NCBI GenBank assembly: GCA_026122225.1
Contig: JANEZZ010001513.1
Location: forward strand, 1,426,001 to 1,490,000
DNA from: Heloderma charlesbogerti
Taxonomy: Eukaryota; Chordata; Lepidosauria; Squamata; Helodermatidae
DNA length: 64,000 bases
Direction of reading: 5' to 3'
Made by a program: the position numbers and the translations under genes. The notes under the pieces were generated by a model that was not told the DNA's origin, did no database searches, and saw nothing but the letters and a program-made list of their open reading frames with translations. Of the stretch, positions 24,546-34,885 are shown piece by piece; position 1 is the stretch's first letter, and each line of letters opens with the position of its first letter.

Positions 24546-25095
24546 TTAATTTATTTTATTAATTAATTAAATTTGTTAATCGCCCATCTGGCCGATCACC
24601 TGGCCACTCTGTGCGATGTACAGCAATACAAACAGTTTTAAAACAATAAAATTCTACATTAAAACATATTTCTAAAAATACCCTAGCTCACCCCAAATGC
24701 CTGCCTGAACAACCAAGTTTTCAACGCGTGGCAGAAGCTCATTAAAGACGGGGCATGGCGGAGTTCCCTAGGGAGGGAGTTCCACAGAGTGAGGCCACCA
24801 GAGAGAAGGCCCTCTCCCTCGTCCTCACCAGCCTAGCTGTCCTGGCTGATGGGACAGAGAGAAGGCCATCCGAGGCTGATCTTGTTAAGCGGCCTGTCTG
24901 GTGTTGCTGGAGGCGCACCTTAAGATAGGCTGGGCTGGAACCATATAGGGTTTTAAAGGTCAAAACCAACACCTTGAATTTGGCCTGGAAAATAACTGGT
25001 AACCAGTGCAACTCCTTCAGCACCAGAGTGATGTGATCACTCCGGCGGCTGCCTTTAATCAGGCGAGCTGCCGTGTTCTGTACCAGCTGCAGCTT
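24546..25095 (-). mobile_element. L3/CR1-type LINE copy D, 3' part (left of the L1 insertion)
   Basis: Antisense 3' end closely matching copy C (same TCGCCCATCTGGCCGATCACC tail). It encodes the C-terminal reverse-transcriptase region on the minus strand, including LKELHWLPVIFQAKFKVLVL (24742-25023). It is interrupted at ACCAGCTGCAGCTT (25082-25095), the left copy of the L1 target duplication. Confidence 0.88.
25082..25095. repeat. L1 target-site duplication, left copy
   Basis: ACCAGCTGCAGCTT, repeated exactly at 27569-27582. The motif is native LINE sequence (copy C has GTATCAGCTGCAGCTTCCG at the same place). Confidence 0.9.
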
Positions 25096-27568
25096 TTTTT
25101 TTCTTAATTTTTTTTTAATTTAAAAACAAAATAAAACACAACAACAACAACATAAACACACAATACACATACACTAAAATATCTCTTAAGATTGTAAGAT
25201 ATTTACCTTTGGCTCCCCTTACACAACAAATGCTTATAATTATTCTCTAGTTTTATCTTAGTTGTATATCACACATTGAGTTCACAGACATTATCTCATT
25301 TCTCTCCTAATTTTAACAACAAGAAAAAAAGAGAACCATCTCAAAGTTCAAAATCCACATACGTAGATATAATTTTTCTCTGTTTCTTGTATAAATCCTA
25401 TAAAAGGTTTCCAGTCTAACATAAATTTATTTGTTGATCCTTCTTTAATTATAATAGTAAGTTTTGCCATCTCTGCCAACTCCATCATTGTCATGATCTA
25501 CTCGCTCACAGTTGGTATGGTTTCATTCTTCCACTTTTGTGCATACAATAACCTTGCAGCCGTTGTCATGTAGAAAAAGAGGGTTCCCCCCTTCTCTTTT
25601 ACATGTTTATCCGTTAGTCCCAATAAAAAAGTTTCTGGCTTTAGTTCTATAGTAGTCTTTAATATTCTTTGAGCTAAAGACTGTGTTCATTTCCAAAATG
25701 TTTTAGCTTTTTTACAAGTCCACCATAAATGATAAAACGTTCCCTCTTGATCTTCACATTTCCAACATTTTCCAGAAACACCTTTATACATTTTAGACAA
25801 TTTAAACGGTGACATATACCATCTATACATCATCTTATACAAATTCTCTTTAAGACTTGTACATAAAGTAAATTTTAAATCCCCCCCACATACTTTCCCA
25901 TTCTTCCGTTGATATATTATTACCAACAATTTGTGCCCATTTTTATTATACAATCTTTTACTTGTTCATCCTCTGTCTCATACCTTAACAGTAGTTTATA
26001 CAGTTTAGCAATAACATGTTCATCATTTGTACACACTGCTGTTTCAAACTCAGATTCTGTTTGTTCAAATCCACCATTTTTCTCATCTATTTTAAACCTT
26101 TCTTTAAGTTGCAAATATGAAAACCACTGACATTCATGACCTTCTTCCAATAAGCTTTCCCTTGATTTTAACTTATATTCCCCTTGTGACAGTTCCATTA
26201 AATCATTATATCTTATCCATTTATGTGTGCTATCATATTCTCTTCTATGCATTGCCTCTTGTGAAGATATCCAACATGGTATTATTTGATAGAACCTTAA
26301 TTTATATTTATTCCAAATTCTTAATACAGCCCTTTTTATATAATGATTATTAAGATCTACATTCACTTTTGTTTTATCATACCGCAAATAACCATGCCAC
26401 CCATATCTCAATTCATGTCCTTCTAGTTCTAAAAGTCTTCTATTTTTCAAAGTCACCCATTCCTTCATCCACATCAAGCAGCAGGCAGAAAAATAGGTTT
26501 TAAAAGCTGGTAATCCCAAGCCACCTCTTTCCTTTGCATCTTGTAAAATTTTTATTTTAACTCTTGATTTTTTTGCTTGCCATATAAACTTCATTATATC
26601 TATCTGCCACTGCTTAAAAGGTAAATCTGATGTAATAATGGGTATAATTTGAAACAAAAATAACATTCTAGGTAATACATTCATTTTGATCGTTGCAATT
26701 CTTCCCAAAAGTGATAGTTGTAATTTTTCCCATTTTAATAGATCTTGTTTAATTTCATTCCACACTTTAACATAGTTATTTTGAAAAAGCATACAATTCA
26801 TATTTGTCAAAAGGACTCCCAAATATTTTACTTCCTTTTCAGTTTGGAAGCCAGTCTTATCCATCAACCTTTTTTTCTTGAACATTCATATTCTTTGTTA
26901 AAAGTGTTGTTTTCTGTTTATTAACTTTGAACCCTGCCACTGCTCCAAATTCTTTTAATTTTTTCATTAAAATTTCAATTCCCTTTAAAGGTTCTTCCAT
27001 CATAAACACCAAGTCATCTGCAAAAGCCCTCGGCTTATATTTCTCCTTTTTAATCTTTATTCCTGTAATTCGATCATCTTGTCTTATATATCTGTTGAGT
27101 AATTCTAAAACCAATATAAACAGTAGCGGTGACAATGGGCAGGCAACCTTGTCTTGTTCCTCTTTGTATCTCACAAGGTTTAGTCAAATCTCCATTTATA
27201 ATTATTTGAGCCTTTTGATTGGTATATACTGATTTCACCGATTTTATAAAGTTTTCTCCAAAGTCCTGTTCTTTTAAAGTCTTAATTAAAATTTTCCAGT
27301 TGAGGTTATCAAATGCTTTCTCTGCATCTAAAAAGATCAGAGCTGCTTGTTTTTCTGGGTGATTTTCCAAATATTCCACCACATTCAAGACCGTTCTTAC
27401 ATTAGCTCTTATCTGTTTCCTTCGAAAGAAACCACTTTGGTCCTCATATACAAATTCCTGCAATATTTTCTTGAGCCTTTCTGCCAAAATAGTTGCAAAT
27501 ATCTTATAGTCATTGTTTAATAATGAGATTGGTCAGTAGTTTTTTGTTGAGGTTAAATCCTATCCTTC
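25096..27568 (-). mobile_element. L1 LINE, 5'-truncated, inserted into LINE copy D
   Basis: Antisense L1 of about 2.5 kb starting with its poly-A tail (poly-T on +) at 25096. From the right, the minus strand encodes the reverse-transcriptase palm (AERLKKILQEFVYEDQSGFF, LIFLDAEKAFDNLNW, GTRQGC), then a frame change near 27140 and the intact AFADDLVFMM box near 27010. A long frame (25920-26885) follows with the L1 C-terminal region, and a CCHC-like end ([18 protein letters not shown]) lies near 25750. At least three frame breaks. A 14-bp target duplication, ACCAGCTGCAGCTT, flanks it at 25082-25095 and 27569-27582. Confidence 0.92.
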
Positions 27569-27582
27569 ACCAGCTGCAGCTT
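27569..27582. repeat. L1 target-site duplication, right copy
   Basis: Exact second copy of ACCAGCTGCAGCTT, leading straight back into LINE copy D. Confidence 0.9.
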
Positions 27583-28647
27583 CTGAACTGTCTTCAAGAG
27601 TAGAGCGCATTACAGTAGTCTAGACGAGAGGAGACCAGGGCATGTACTACCAATGGGAGCAGATGGTTGGGAAGGTAGGAGCGCAGCTGCCGTATCAGAT
27701 GGAGTTGGTACAGCGCTGTCTGGCTCACAGCTGACACCTGAGCCTCCATGGACAGCTGGGAGTCTAAGATGACCCCCAGGCTGCGAACCTGGACTTTCAA
27801 GGGTAGCCGTACCTCATTCACCACCAGGTCAGCTTCCCCCAACCTCCTCTTGTCTCCCACCAAAAGTACCTCGGTCTTGTCAGGGTTCAGCTTCAGCTTA
27901 TTCCTTCCCATCCAGCCACTCACCATCTCTAGACATTTGGACAGGGATTCTACGGCCAACCTTGGTGAAGATTTGAACAAGAGGTAGAGCTGCGTGTCAT
28001 CTGCATATTGATGACACCGCACCCCAAACCTCCTGATGATAGCCCCCAGCGGCTTCATATAGATGTTAAACAGCATCGGGGAGAGGATGGAACCTTGTGG
28101 CACCCCACAAGTGAGCGGCCACGGGTCCGAAACCTCCTCTCACAGCGCTGCCCTCTGGTACCTGCCGGAGAGGAAGGACCGGAACCACCGCAATACGGTG
28201 TCTCCAGTGCCCAACCCCTCCAGGCGGTCCAGGAGGATACCGTGGTTAACAGTATCAAAAGCCGCTGAGAGGTCGAGGAGAACAAGGAAGGAGCATTCGC
28301 CCCTATGCAAAGCCCTCCTCATATCATCCACCAAGGCGACCAAGGCCGTTTCTGTCCCATGCCCAGTCCTGAAGCCCAACTGAAATGGATCTAGATAATC
28401 GGCTTCTTCCATGTGTGCCTTCAACTGCATTGCCACCACCCGCTTGATCACCTTGCCCCGAAACTGGGCGAAGGTTGTTCAAGACTTGGGGATCCAAGGA
28501 GGGCTTTTTTAAAAGCGGTCTTATCACTGTCTCCTTGAGAGCTGATGGCACCACTCCCTCCTCAAGGGAGGCGTTCACCTCCCTCCTGATCCCCTCACCC
28601 AGCCTCTCTCTGCAGCTCATAATGAGCCAAGATGGGCAAGGACCAAA
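27583..28647 (-). mobile_element. L3/CR1-type LINE copy D, 5' part (right of the L1 insertion)
   Basis: Continuation of copy D. The minus strand has a clean frame at 27594-28103 with PQGSILSPMLFNIY, the intact box YADDTQLYLLF, NKLKLNPDKTEVLLV and SSRLDYCNALY. The upstream part (FQLGFRTGHGTE, LLDLSAAFDTVNHGILLD, WFRSFLSGRYQ) lies at 28140-28451. It ends near 28647, where the older sense-strand LINE resumes. Same subfamily as copy C, little diverged. Confidence 0.88.
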
Positions 28648-29055
28648 TCCAGATATGATGGAGGTAATGTTGGTTTAGAAGTCTGCTGATCCAAATGAAG
28701 GCTTGAAACCAGTTTTGGATGTGGTTGCACTCCCTCTGAAATACAAGTTTTGCAGACTTGATACTATCTATGGAGTCATAGGTGCCTTTTATCATCTTAG
28801 GCCCCAGACCTCTGGAATCAGCTTCCCTCCAGGGGTTCATCCCCCTTCTTTGCAGGTCTTCAGGAAGGCTCTGAAGAGCCACTTGTTTTCACTGGCCTTT
28901 TCATAACATGTGGACTGCAGTTTTTTATTGGAATTACCTTTTATAGCTGTTACTTGTTTTTATGTTTGTATAGTTTTTTATTGAATATTTATTTATTTAT
29001 TTTCTATTTATTTTGTCATATGTATTTTTTATCTTGTACGCCACTACTTTCAGGC
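28648..29055 (+). mobile_element. Old sense-strand L3/CR1 LINE, right part of the outermost nest layer
   Basis: Resumes with PDMMEVMLV, then a stop and PVLDVVALPLKYKFCRLD, matching the PDKTEVLLV...VALPLKDQV order of intact copies. An internal deletion follows, then the C-terminal tail (SLQVFRKALKSHLFSLAF) and a T-rich 3' end with TTATTTATTTATTT near 28988-29000. Confidence 0.75.
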
Positions 29056-30005
29056 TGGTTTGCCAGATCTAACCCTATCTAGAGAAAGGAAACCTTGCCT
29101 CAGTTACACATGCCCTGGTTACAGCCATACTTGATGATTGTAATGCATTCTGTCAGCCATGCAAGTAAGCTCACAAAAATACTGGCCTGTAAAATACTTT
29201 TCTAGTCTGCTGGAAGCTAGCAGAAGAGGGACAAAGCACTCCAGTTCTCCTCCAGCAGCCCACTACATTTCTATGCTGGCGGAGAGGAGGGTGCTTCCCA
29301 CATCTTGCAGTCCACTTGTTTTCTCTCTTGGGCACAGAGGAGGAGCCCTCTGGCCCTCCTCTGCCAGTCTACTCATTCACCCATGTGGAATTATGTGCAC
29401 TTGTCTGCATGCAGTTCCTTGTTGCCAATGGCTCAAATGCAAGACTGCTTGTATGTGGGGCTGCCTTTTAAAGATGGATTGGAAACGTCAACCATTGCAG
29501 AATGCAGCTGCTTAGATGCTTGTTTGGGCCAGGCATTCAGGACATATGACACTTACACTGTACCAGTTGCGTACGTTGCATATTAATTTTTAAGCCCAAT
29601 TTAAAGTGTTGGTATTGACCTTATTTGAAGAACTGCCTGCACCCATACAGACCTTAAGATCAGCCTCAGACATTCTGCTCACAGGCCAATTATCAAGATC
29701 CATCAGACTGGCAGTTACGAGAGATCGCCTTCTTAGCAGTGGCTCCATAGCTGTAGAATTTTCTCCCAAGGGATGCACATATGGCTGCCTCTCTACTAAG
29801 AGTGTTGTGAGCTGGGCTTTAATTGTTTTAAACTGCTGCTTTTTAGTTCTTTAATTGGATTGTTTCTATACTTATTTTAAATCATTGTTTCATGTTTTAT
29901 ATTAAATAATGGTTCCATGTTTTTAATTATTTTATGTGAGCCACCTTGGGAAGCCTTTGTCCTGAAAACATCATATAAATATTGGAATGTATGAATGAAT
30001 AAATA
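29056..30005 (+). mobile_element. Second decayed sense-strand LINE fragment
   Basis: Weak sense-strand similarity to the L3 C-terminal region: an ALVTAILDDCNAF-like stretch near 29110-29150, LYVGLPFKDGLET near 29450 and a 3' end with GTGAGCCACCTTGGGAAGCC near 29936 and AATGAATAAATAC at 30005. Unidentified sequence (about 29160-29430) splits it. Very old. Confidence 0.5.
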
Positions 30006-30067
30006 CTTTACAATCACTCAAGCATAATTTAGCTTTGGGAACAAGGGTAGGACAAAGGTTTTTGATT

Positions 30068-30422
30068 GGGTGGAATCCAAGGGGGCACCTATGCAGTCTA
30101 TTCCCTTCCGCAAGCAGTGAGTCCCACCGCTTCTCTTGTGCAAGTGGACCTACCGCTAACACAAGGGAGATTTAACGCTTCCTAGGGGAAGCCCCGAAAT
30201 GACCGGAAACACTCGTTTCTGGATGGAGGCAGGTCAGAGGAGCTCCCTTATGCAAGCTCCACCAACCTGCTTCCTTCCAGAAAGGAGAATTTCCGCTTGT
30301 TTCGGGTTGCCCCCGGAAGCACTAAATCGCCGTTGCTCAAGCAGTGGGAGCTGCTTGCACAACTCAGTTGGCAGGAGAGAAGACAATCCTCAAGGACATA
30401 AGCGCTTTGTTGGATTCTGCCC
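30068..30422. mobile_element. Short DNA transposon (MITE family 2)
   Basis: A 355-bp element with ends GGGTGGAATCCAA and, as reverse complement of the right end, GGGCAGAATCCAA. Flanks are TTTGATT (30061-30067) and TTTGCTT (30423-30429), a plausible 7-bp duplication with one mismatch. The internal block CTAGGGGAAGCCCCGAAATG recurs in the element at 63865-64000. No coding content. Confidence 0.6.
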
Positions 30423-31052
30423 TTTGCTTTTAAAAAACTAAATTCTGGTAGTATGTCCAATATTGTTACAGCTAACAACTTCTATTTTACAGTTTTTAGA
30501 GATTCAACTTCTGATAACCAAGGAATTATTGCTTCAACTAAACACACACAAACCATAGACTAGGATTTTGCTTGTTGCAGCCTTCCTAGTGTATTCAAAC
30601 AAATCTGAAGTGCATCTGCAAATGGGTGGAGTGCTAAAAGACAGCATTAACATGATTATAAAATAAAGCAATTTTATGATAGGATTTTTATTCCGCAAAT
30701 GTAACTTAAGGAGTTACAAGTTAATACCAAAGTAGATATTTGACTACCCTTCATGATGTGGGAATTTTCACACGTGCTCTTTTAAATGAGGAATTTTCGC
30801 AGCCCTATACATTAATGGCAGATGTTTATGGTATTGATGACGTGTCAGACAGTGGGAATTGATGGTAAAATTTCCACTGTAAAATTAAATCGCATTACTG
30901 AAGAAAGTACCATGCAGCTGGTTAGGGAGGTGATGCAGCCCAGTAGTCCGCTATATGGGTATTAATGTGAACCCTAGATTTTTTCACGTGATTAAAAGAG
31001 GCCATCTGTTCTTTGTTAAATGTTTACAAAAACAGATTTTCTGTAAAAACAT

Positions 31053-31077
31053 ACACACACACACACACACACACACA
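31053..31077. repeat. (AC)n microsatellite
   Basis: About 12 AC units. Confidence 0.95.
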
Positions 31078-31612
31078 ACAACAGTTTAGGAATATGCAAG
31101 TCTAATAAAAACTGAAATATTTCTGAACACCTTTCGCCTCTCAGATTGTACCCAAAATAACATTAGTGCTTATCAAACAGGATTTTTGTGTTCTTGTGTT
31201 TTAATCTGTACTGGTTTCTTTCATGAAGATTATGAATTATTGCTTCAAAGAGACAAAAGCAAAATTACGTATTTAATATCTGTAGTACATTGCTATAGTA
31301 AAGTTGTTTTGAGAGTGTGAATGCACAGGTGAGAAAAGACGTACAGAGACAGTGGATGTGTGGATTTTTGGAAAGGAGGTATGCAGAATCTGTTGGGTCG
31401 CTTTTGGGAAAAAACCTGTCTCCCCCCCCCCCCCCCGGCAAGGTGATGGAAGCTGAAGGTTGTGTATGTGCATTGCCCTCATGCAGGCAAATGTTGGCAG
31501 TAGAGAGGAATATACAAGGCCTCCGAATGTTGGGAATAGGAGACAGGCTGAAACAGGGAAGGATTAATCTGTCATGTTCAGTTCCGCTCAGTTTCTCGTT
31601 TTTCCAACATTA

Positions 31613-32034
31613 AGGGAGCAATCCTATGGCCTCTAGACAGCGGCTAGACGGCCATAGGATATGCTGTTTTCTGGGAACCGACCTTGGTTCCCGTACTCGG
31701 AGGTCGGTTCCTGGAAAACCGACCTCCCCCCATGTCTGCGCTGCCTCGGAGGCAGTGCGGAGAAGCCCCGTCCTCTGCACTTGGAAGAGGACCGCGGAGC
31801 AGCTGAAAAGGGGCGGGGTTGGGGTGTTCTGGGGCAGGGAGAGCAGAACTGTCTCCCCTCCTGCTCAGCCCCCCCTCCTGGCAGCTTGACAGCCGAAAAC
31901 AGCTGTCTAGTAGAAAAAGCAGGGCAGGAGAGGCGAGGAGGGAATGATCCCCCCCTCGTGCTTCTCCCTTGCTTTGGATAGGTGGTCGCCTCCGAGTTCG
32001 GAGGCAGCTGCCTATCTAGATAGGATTGCGCCCT
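31613..32034. mobile_element. GC-rich TA-flanked DNA transposon (MITE family 1, second copy)
   Basis: A 422-bp GC-rich element with ends AGGGAGCAATCCTATGG and (reverse complement) AAGGGCGCAATCCTATC. TA dinucleotides flank it at 31611-31612 and 32035-32036. Near the ends are small internal foldbacks (CGGAGGTCGGTTC paired with GAACCGACCTTGG-like sequence). No transposase. Ends and composition match 8050-8451; the middles are poorly alike by eye. Confidence 0.65.
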
Positions 32035-32368
32035 TAGTTTGTTCTGTCCCATTTCCACAGTTCAGGTTTTTTTGAAGGCTGCAGAAATTTTTGTGTGTAT
32101 TTCTTCTAATATACACATTTTTATATGTGCTTTTTCTGATATACCCATTTTTTGCAAATAGTTTCCCCTGATATAAATTCTTGTGCACTTTCCCTAATAC
32201 ATGCATTTTGTGCACACATTTCTCTATTACATCCATTTTTATGCACATATTTTGATTGCAAACTGCATCACAAAATTAGAAGTGCAAATAGTGTAGTATA
32301 ACTATGTACTTGAAGCAAACAAATTTCTCACCCATCCCTAGGCTGAAGCAGTCCTTTAAAGTTTAAAG

Positions 32369-32584
32369 CAGAGGTGGGCAACTTTGGGAGGTCCAGAGGC
32401 CATTTTTAACCCTCCCCAGACCCCTCCCCTGTGACTGCACTCCACAGATACTATGCAGTCTCTGAGGTGCCTCCCCGAAAATAAAAAATGCAGTGGTTTG
32501 CTTCCAGCTTTCAGCAGCAAACCGCTCTGTAGTGCTAAAAGAGTTCAAATTCAACTGGTTCTCAAGCCATGTTGCCTACCCCTA
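32369..32584. mobile_element. hAT-type MITE, 216 bp
   Basis: Left end CAGAGGTGGGCAACTTTGGG; right end GTTGCCTACCCCTA. Flanks GTTTAAAG (32361-32368) and GTTTAAAT (32585-32592) form an 8-bp duplication with one mismatch, as expected for hAT elements. Confidence 0.75.
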
Positions 32585-32689
32585 GTTTAAATGTTTACAG
32601 CTGGCAAACCAGCCCTTGAACTAAAAAATGTTCCCCACTCTTGCTTTAAGTCCTCTCACAGTTGAAAGGACCACATGGCCTGTAAGTGG

Positions 32690-32860
32690 GTCTCTTGGGA
32701 GGGGTGCTGTTTTTTAATTCTGTAATAGTTACATTTTTATTGTATTTGAATGTATTTTATTTTAATTGCTTTTAATTATGCTTGTAAGCTGCCTTGAGTG
32801 CCATTTTTTGGTAGAATGGTAGGGCACAAATCAAATAAATAATAAATAAATAATAATGGG
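32690..32860 (+). mobile_element. LINE 3' tail (sense)
   Basis: T-rich stretch, then TTGTAAGCTGCCTTGAGTGC and a CAAATAAATAATAAATAAAT end, the usual 3' terminus of an old CR1/L3 element. Confidence 0.65.
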
Positions 32861-34169
32861 CTCAGAACAGGCACCAGAATTGGCATTAGATGATGTAGTC
32901 CTTTAAACTTACATAGGTAGTTGCCAAGCAGCGAAGCGTAGGTAAGGTGGGAATAATGTCCTGAGTTTGAGGTGGGGGTACTGTCACGTCCTTTTGTGTG
33001 CTAGTCTTGTTGTTAGATATTTGCAACTTAAAAGTCAGAAAGATTTCTAGACTTATACCAAAGGCAGAATATAGATGCAATATGTTAACAAACAGCCTAT
33101 ATAACTTGTCCAAACTGGAGTTAAGCAAGTTTTCTGAGATTAAAAATGACTGTTTATAAAAGAAGACATCACAAATAATTGCAGTTTTGTTAGCCACTGT
33201 TTAACCCTCTTACCAAAAGTCCTAGATATGAGGGGTCAAGAAAAAACAACAGGACTGAGAATTAAAAGCCAGACAGAGAAAACTAGAAATAAGAATAATG
33301 TCACCTGATATGAGCAACATCTCAACAAATAAGAAAAGCGTCAGATAATTCTGATACAAGTAGAGCAAGCAGAAAATAATGGTGGTGGTTGCTTAATTGC
33401 ACAAAGATAGACAGGTGGCCAGAAAGCTGATGAATGTCCAGTGTCTTTTGGTACTACTTTGGGCAGCCACTTTGAGCAGTCATTCATTTAGAAAACTCTA
33501 GTGAGCCTTACAACTATACACAACTTTTTTATTCAGAAGAACATATATTTAAAAACTGCATTGACATTTTATCAATGAAAATCCTTACTTTTGCATTCGT
33601 TAATGTACCACATGTGTCAGTGTTTTTCAAGCCTTGGTTCATACCTTATTGTCTGTTAGTTGCTTCTTCAGTTACTAATCTGTTGATAACAAACAGGTCC
33701 ACATGATTCTTATCAGTCATTCATTTAATCGGAATAAAGCAGTAAATAGGTCATTTTGTAGCTTGACAATTCCAGTTTCTGCAGGAAAAAGAAACAAGTA
33801 TGTGTAGTCTGTTAGTATCTTATAGATCACTGTCACCTCTTGTCTTGTTTTATTTAGTTATGAACATGCCAGAGTATTTAGTGGCCCTATCTACCCTACT
33901 GTAGTGCCTATTGTAATGGAACTAATTCTTCACTAGTAGTTTTGAATATGGGGTTTTCCATTTGTTTAAATAGAAAATATTAATTTTCCTTATAGGCTGA
34001 TATCTTGTATATTTAACATTAGTATTCTAAATGTTAGGGGTTAATTTTGTTTTCCAAATGATTCTGGCTGGTCTCCTGAAAAAGAATTGCAATATTTTAT
34101 TTAGTCAATAAGATGTCTAAAGACTGAATTGAAAATATTTATTAATGTAATATCTCTTGTTTCTCCTAG
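32861..34169. other. Intronic sequence upstream of exon 3; nothing recognised
   Basis: No repeat or motif recognised apart from the splice-site region at 34150-34169. Confidence 0.5.
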
Positions 34170-34600
34170 CATTCTCCATCAGAACCCTTCCTGGAGAAAC
34201 CAGTGCCAGACATGACTCAGGTTAGTGGACCGAATGCCCAGCTACTGAAAAGTGATGATTATCTTCCATCAATTGAGCAGCAGACACAACAGAAGAAAAA
34301 GAAAAAGAAAAATAATCACATTGTTGCAGATGGTCCCAGCAAAGGATTTGGTAAGGAGGGCTTTCCTAGTGGGTTTGACAGCCAGGATCCTACCAGGAAA
34401 TTACTAGACTGTTCCCAGGAAGAGAAAAAGAAAAAGAAAAAACCTAAGGTGAAAAAAGAGCCGAAGGATCCGAAAGAATCCAAGGAGAAGAAGGAGCCTA
34501 AGGAACCCAAGACTCCCAAAACCCCCAAGACCCCTAAAGAGCCAAAGGAGAAAAAAGCAAAAAATACCACACCAAAACCCAAGGCCAACAAAAAGGCAAG
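34170..34600 (+). CDS. CHD7: CHD7 coding exon (human exon 3 equivalent): lysine/proline-rich linker
   Basis: CHD7 is an ATP-dependent nucleosome remodeller of the CHD family that acts at enhancers and promoters in the nucleus. This exon encodes the disordered, strongly basic linker before the chromodomains: an [11 protein letters not shown] start, a KKKKKKNN patch, a second poly-Lys patch after SQEE, then repeated P-K-(E/T)-P-K units ending in KPKANKKA. The 3' splice site follows a pyrimidine tract ending TCTCCTAG; the 5' splice site is AAG|GTATGT. The exon starts in phase 0 and ends two bases into a serine codon completed by the next exon. Its 431 nt equals the human exon 3 length as I remember it. 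Translation past 34600 soon leaves CHD7-like sequence and is intron. The repetitive Lys codons could hide small length changes. Identity with CHD7 rather than CHD6, CHD8 or CHD9 rests on this exon together with the four that follow. Confidence 0.93.
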
Positions 34601-34837
34601 GTATGTAAAATATTTTTATTTATTAGTATTCCAGATAAAATACTTTTACAAGTGTAATTTTTTAAAAGATGTTTTAAAAACATTTTGTAAGTATACAAAG
34701 GAAAGCATATCTATCTTCTGTTTTGATGTCCAGGATACTGATTTGAACTAATTGACCACTTGGAATGACTTTTCTTCCTCTGTTATTTGTAGTGTTTCTT
34801 ATTTTTGGTTTCCTAATTGATGCTGTAAATGGCATCA

Positions 34838-34885
34838 ATTATTAGACTACTATTGGGGGACCAAGACTATTATTGGGGGACCAGA
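34838..34885. repeat. Short tandem duplication in intron 3
   Basis: ACTATTGGGGGACCA is followed directly by a second copy, ACTATTATTGGGGGACCA. Confidence 0.7.

Larger units (their letters stand above)
1..34169 (+). other. CHD7: CHD7 intron 2 (partial; left end outside window)
   Basis: Everything left of the exon at 34170 is taken as intron. The preceding coding exon in vertebrate CHD7 is a very large exon with the start codon and a Gln/Pro/Gly-rich N-terminus, and nothing like it occurs here. The intron is at least 34 kb and mostly decayed transposable elements, listed separately. No other gene, tRNA or rRNA was recognised on either strand. Confidence 0.85.

Noticed and set aside
31626..32058. 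Pro/Arg-rich open frames of 87-141 codons on both strands
   Set aside because: They lie wholly within a GC-rich non-autonomous DNA transposon; high GC lowers stop frequency.
34316..34591. Open frame on the minus strand opposite CHD7 exon 3 (Gly/Phe/Leu-rich)
   Set aside because: It is the complement of the Lys/Pro codon repeats of exon 3; no start context, splice signals or family match.
34601..34751. Open reading continuing past the exon 3 splice donor
   Set aside because: CHD7-like sequence stops at the GTATGT donor and is recovered exactly at 48266, completing the split Ser codon.
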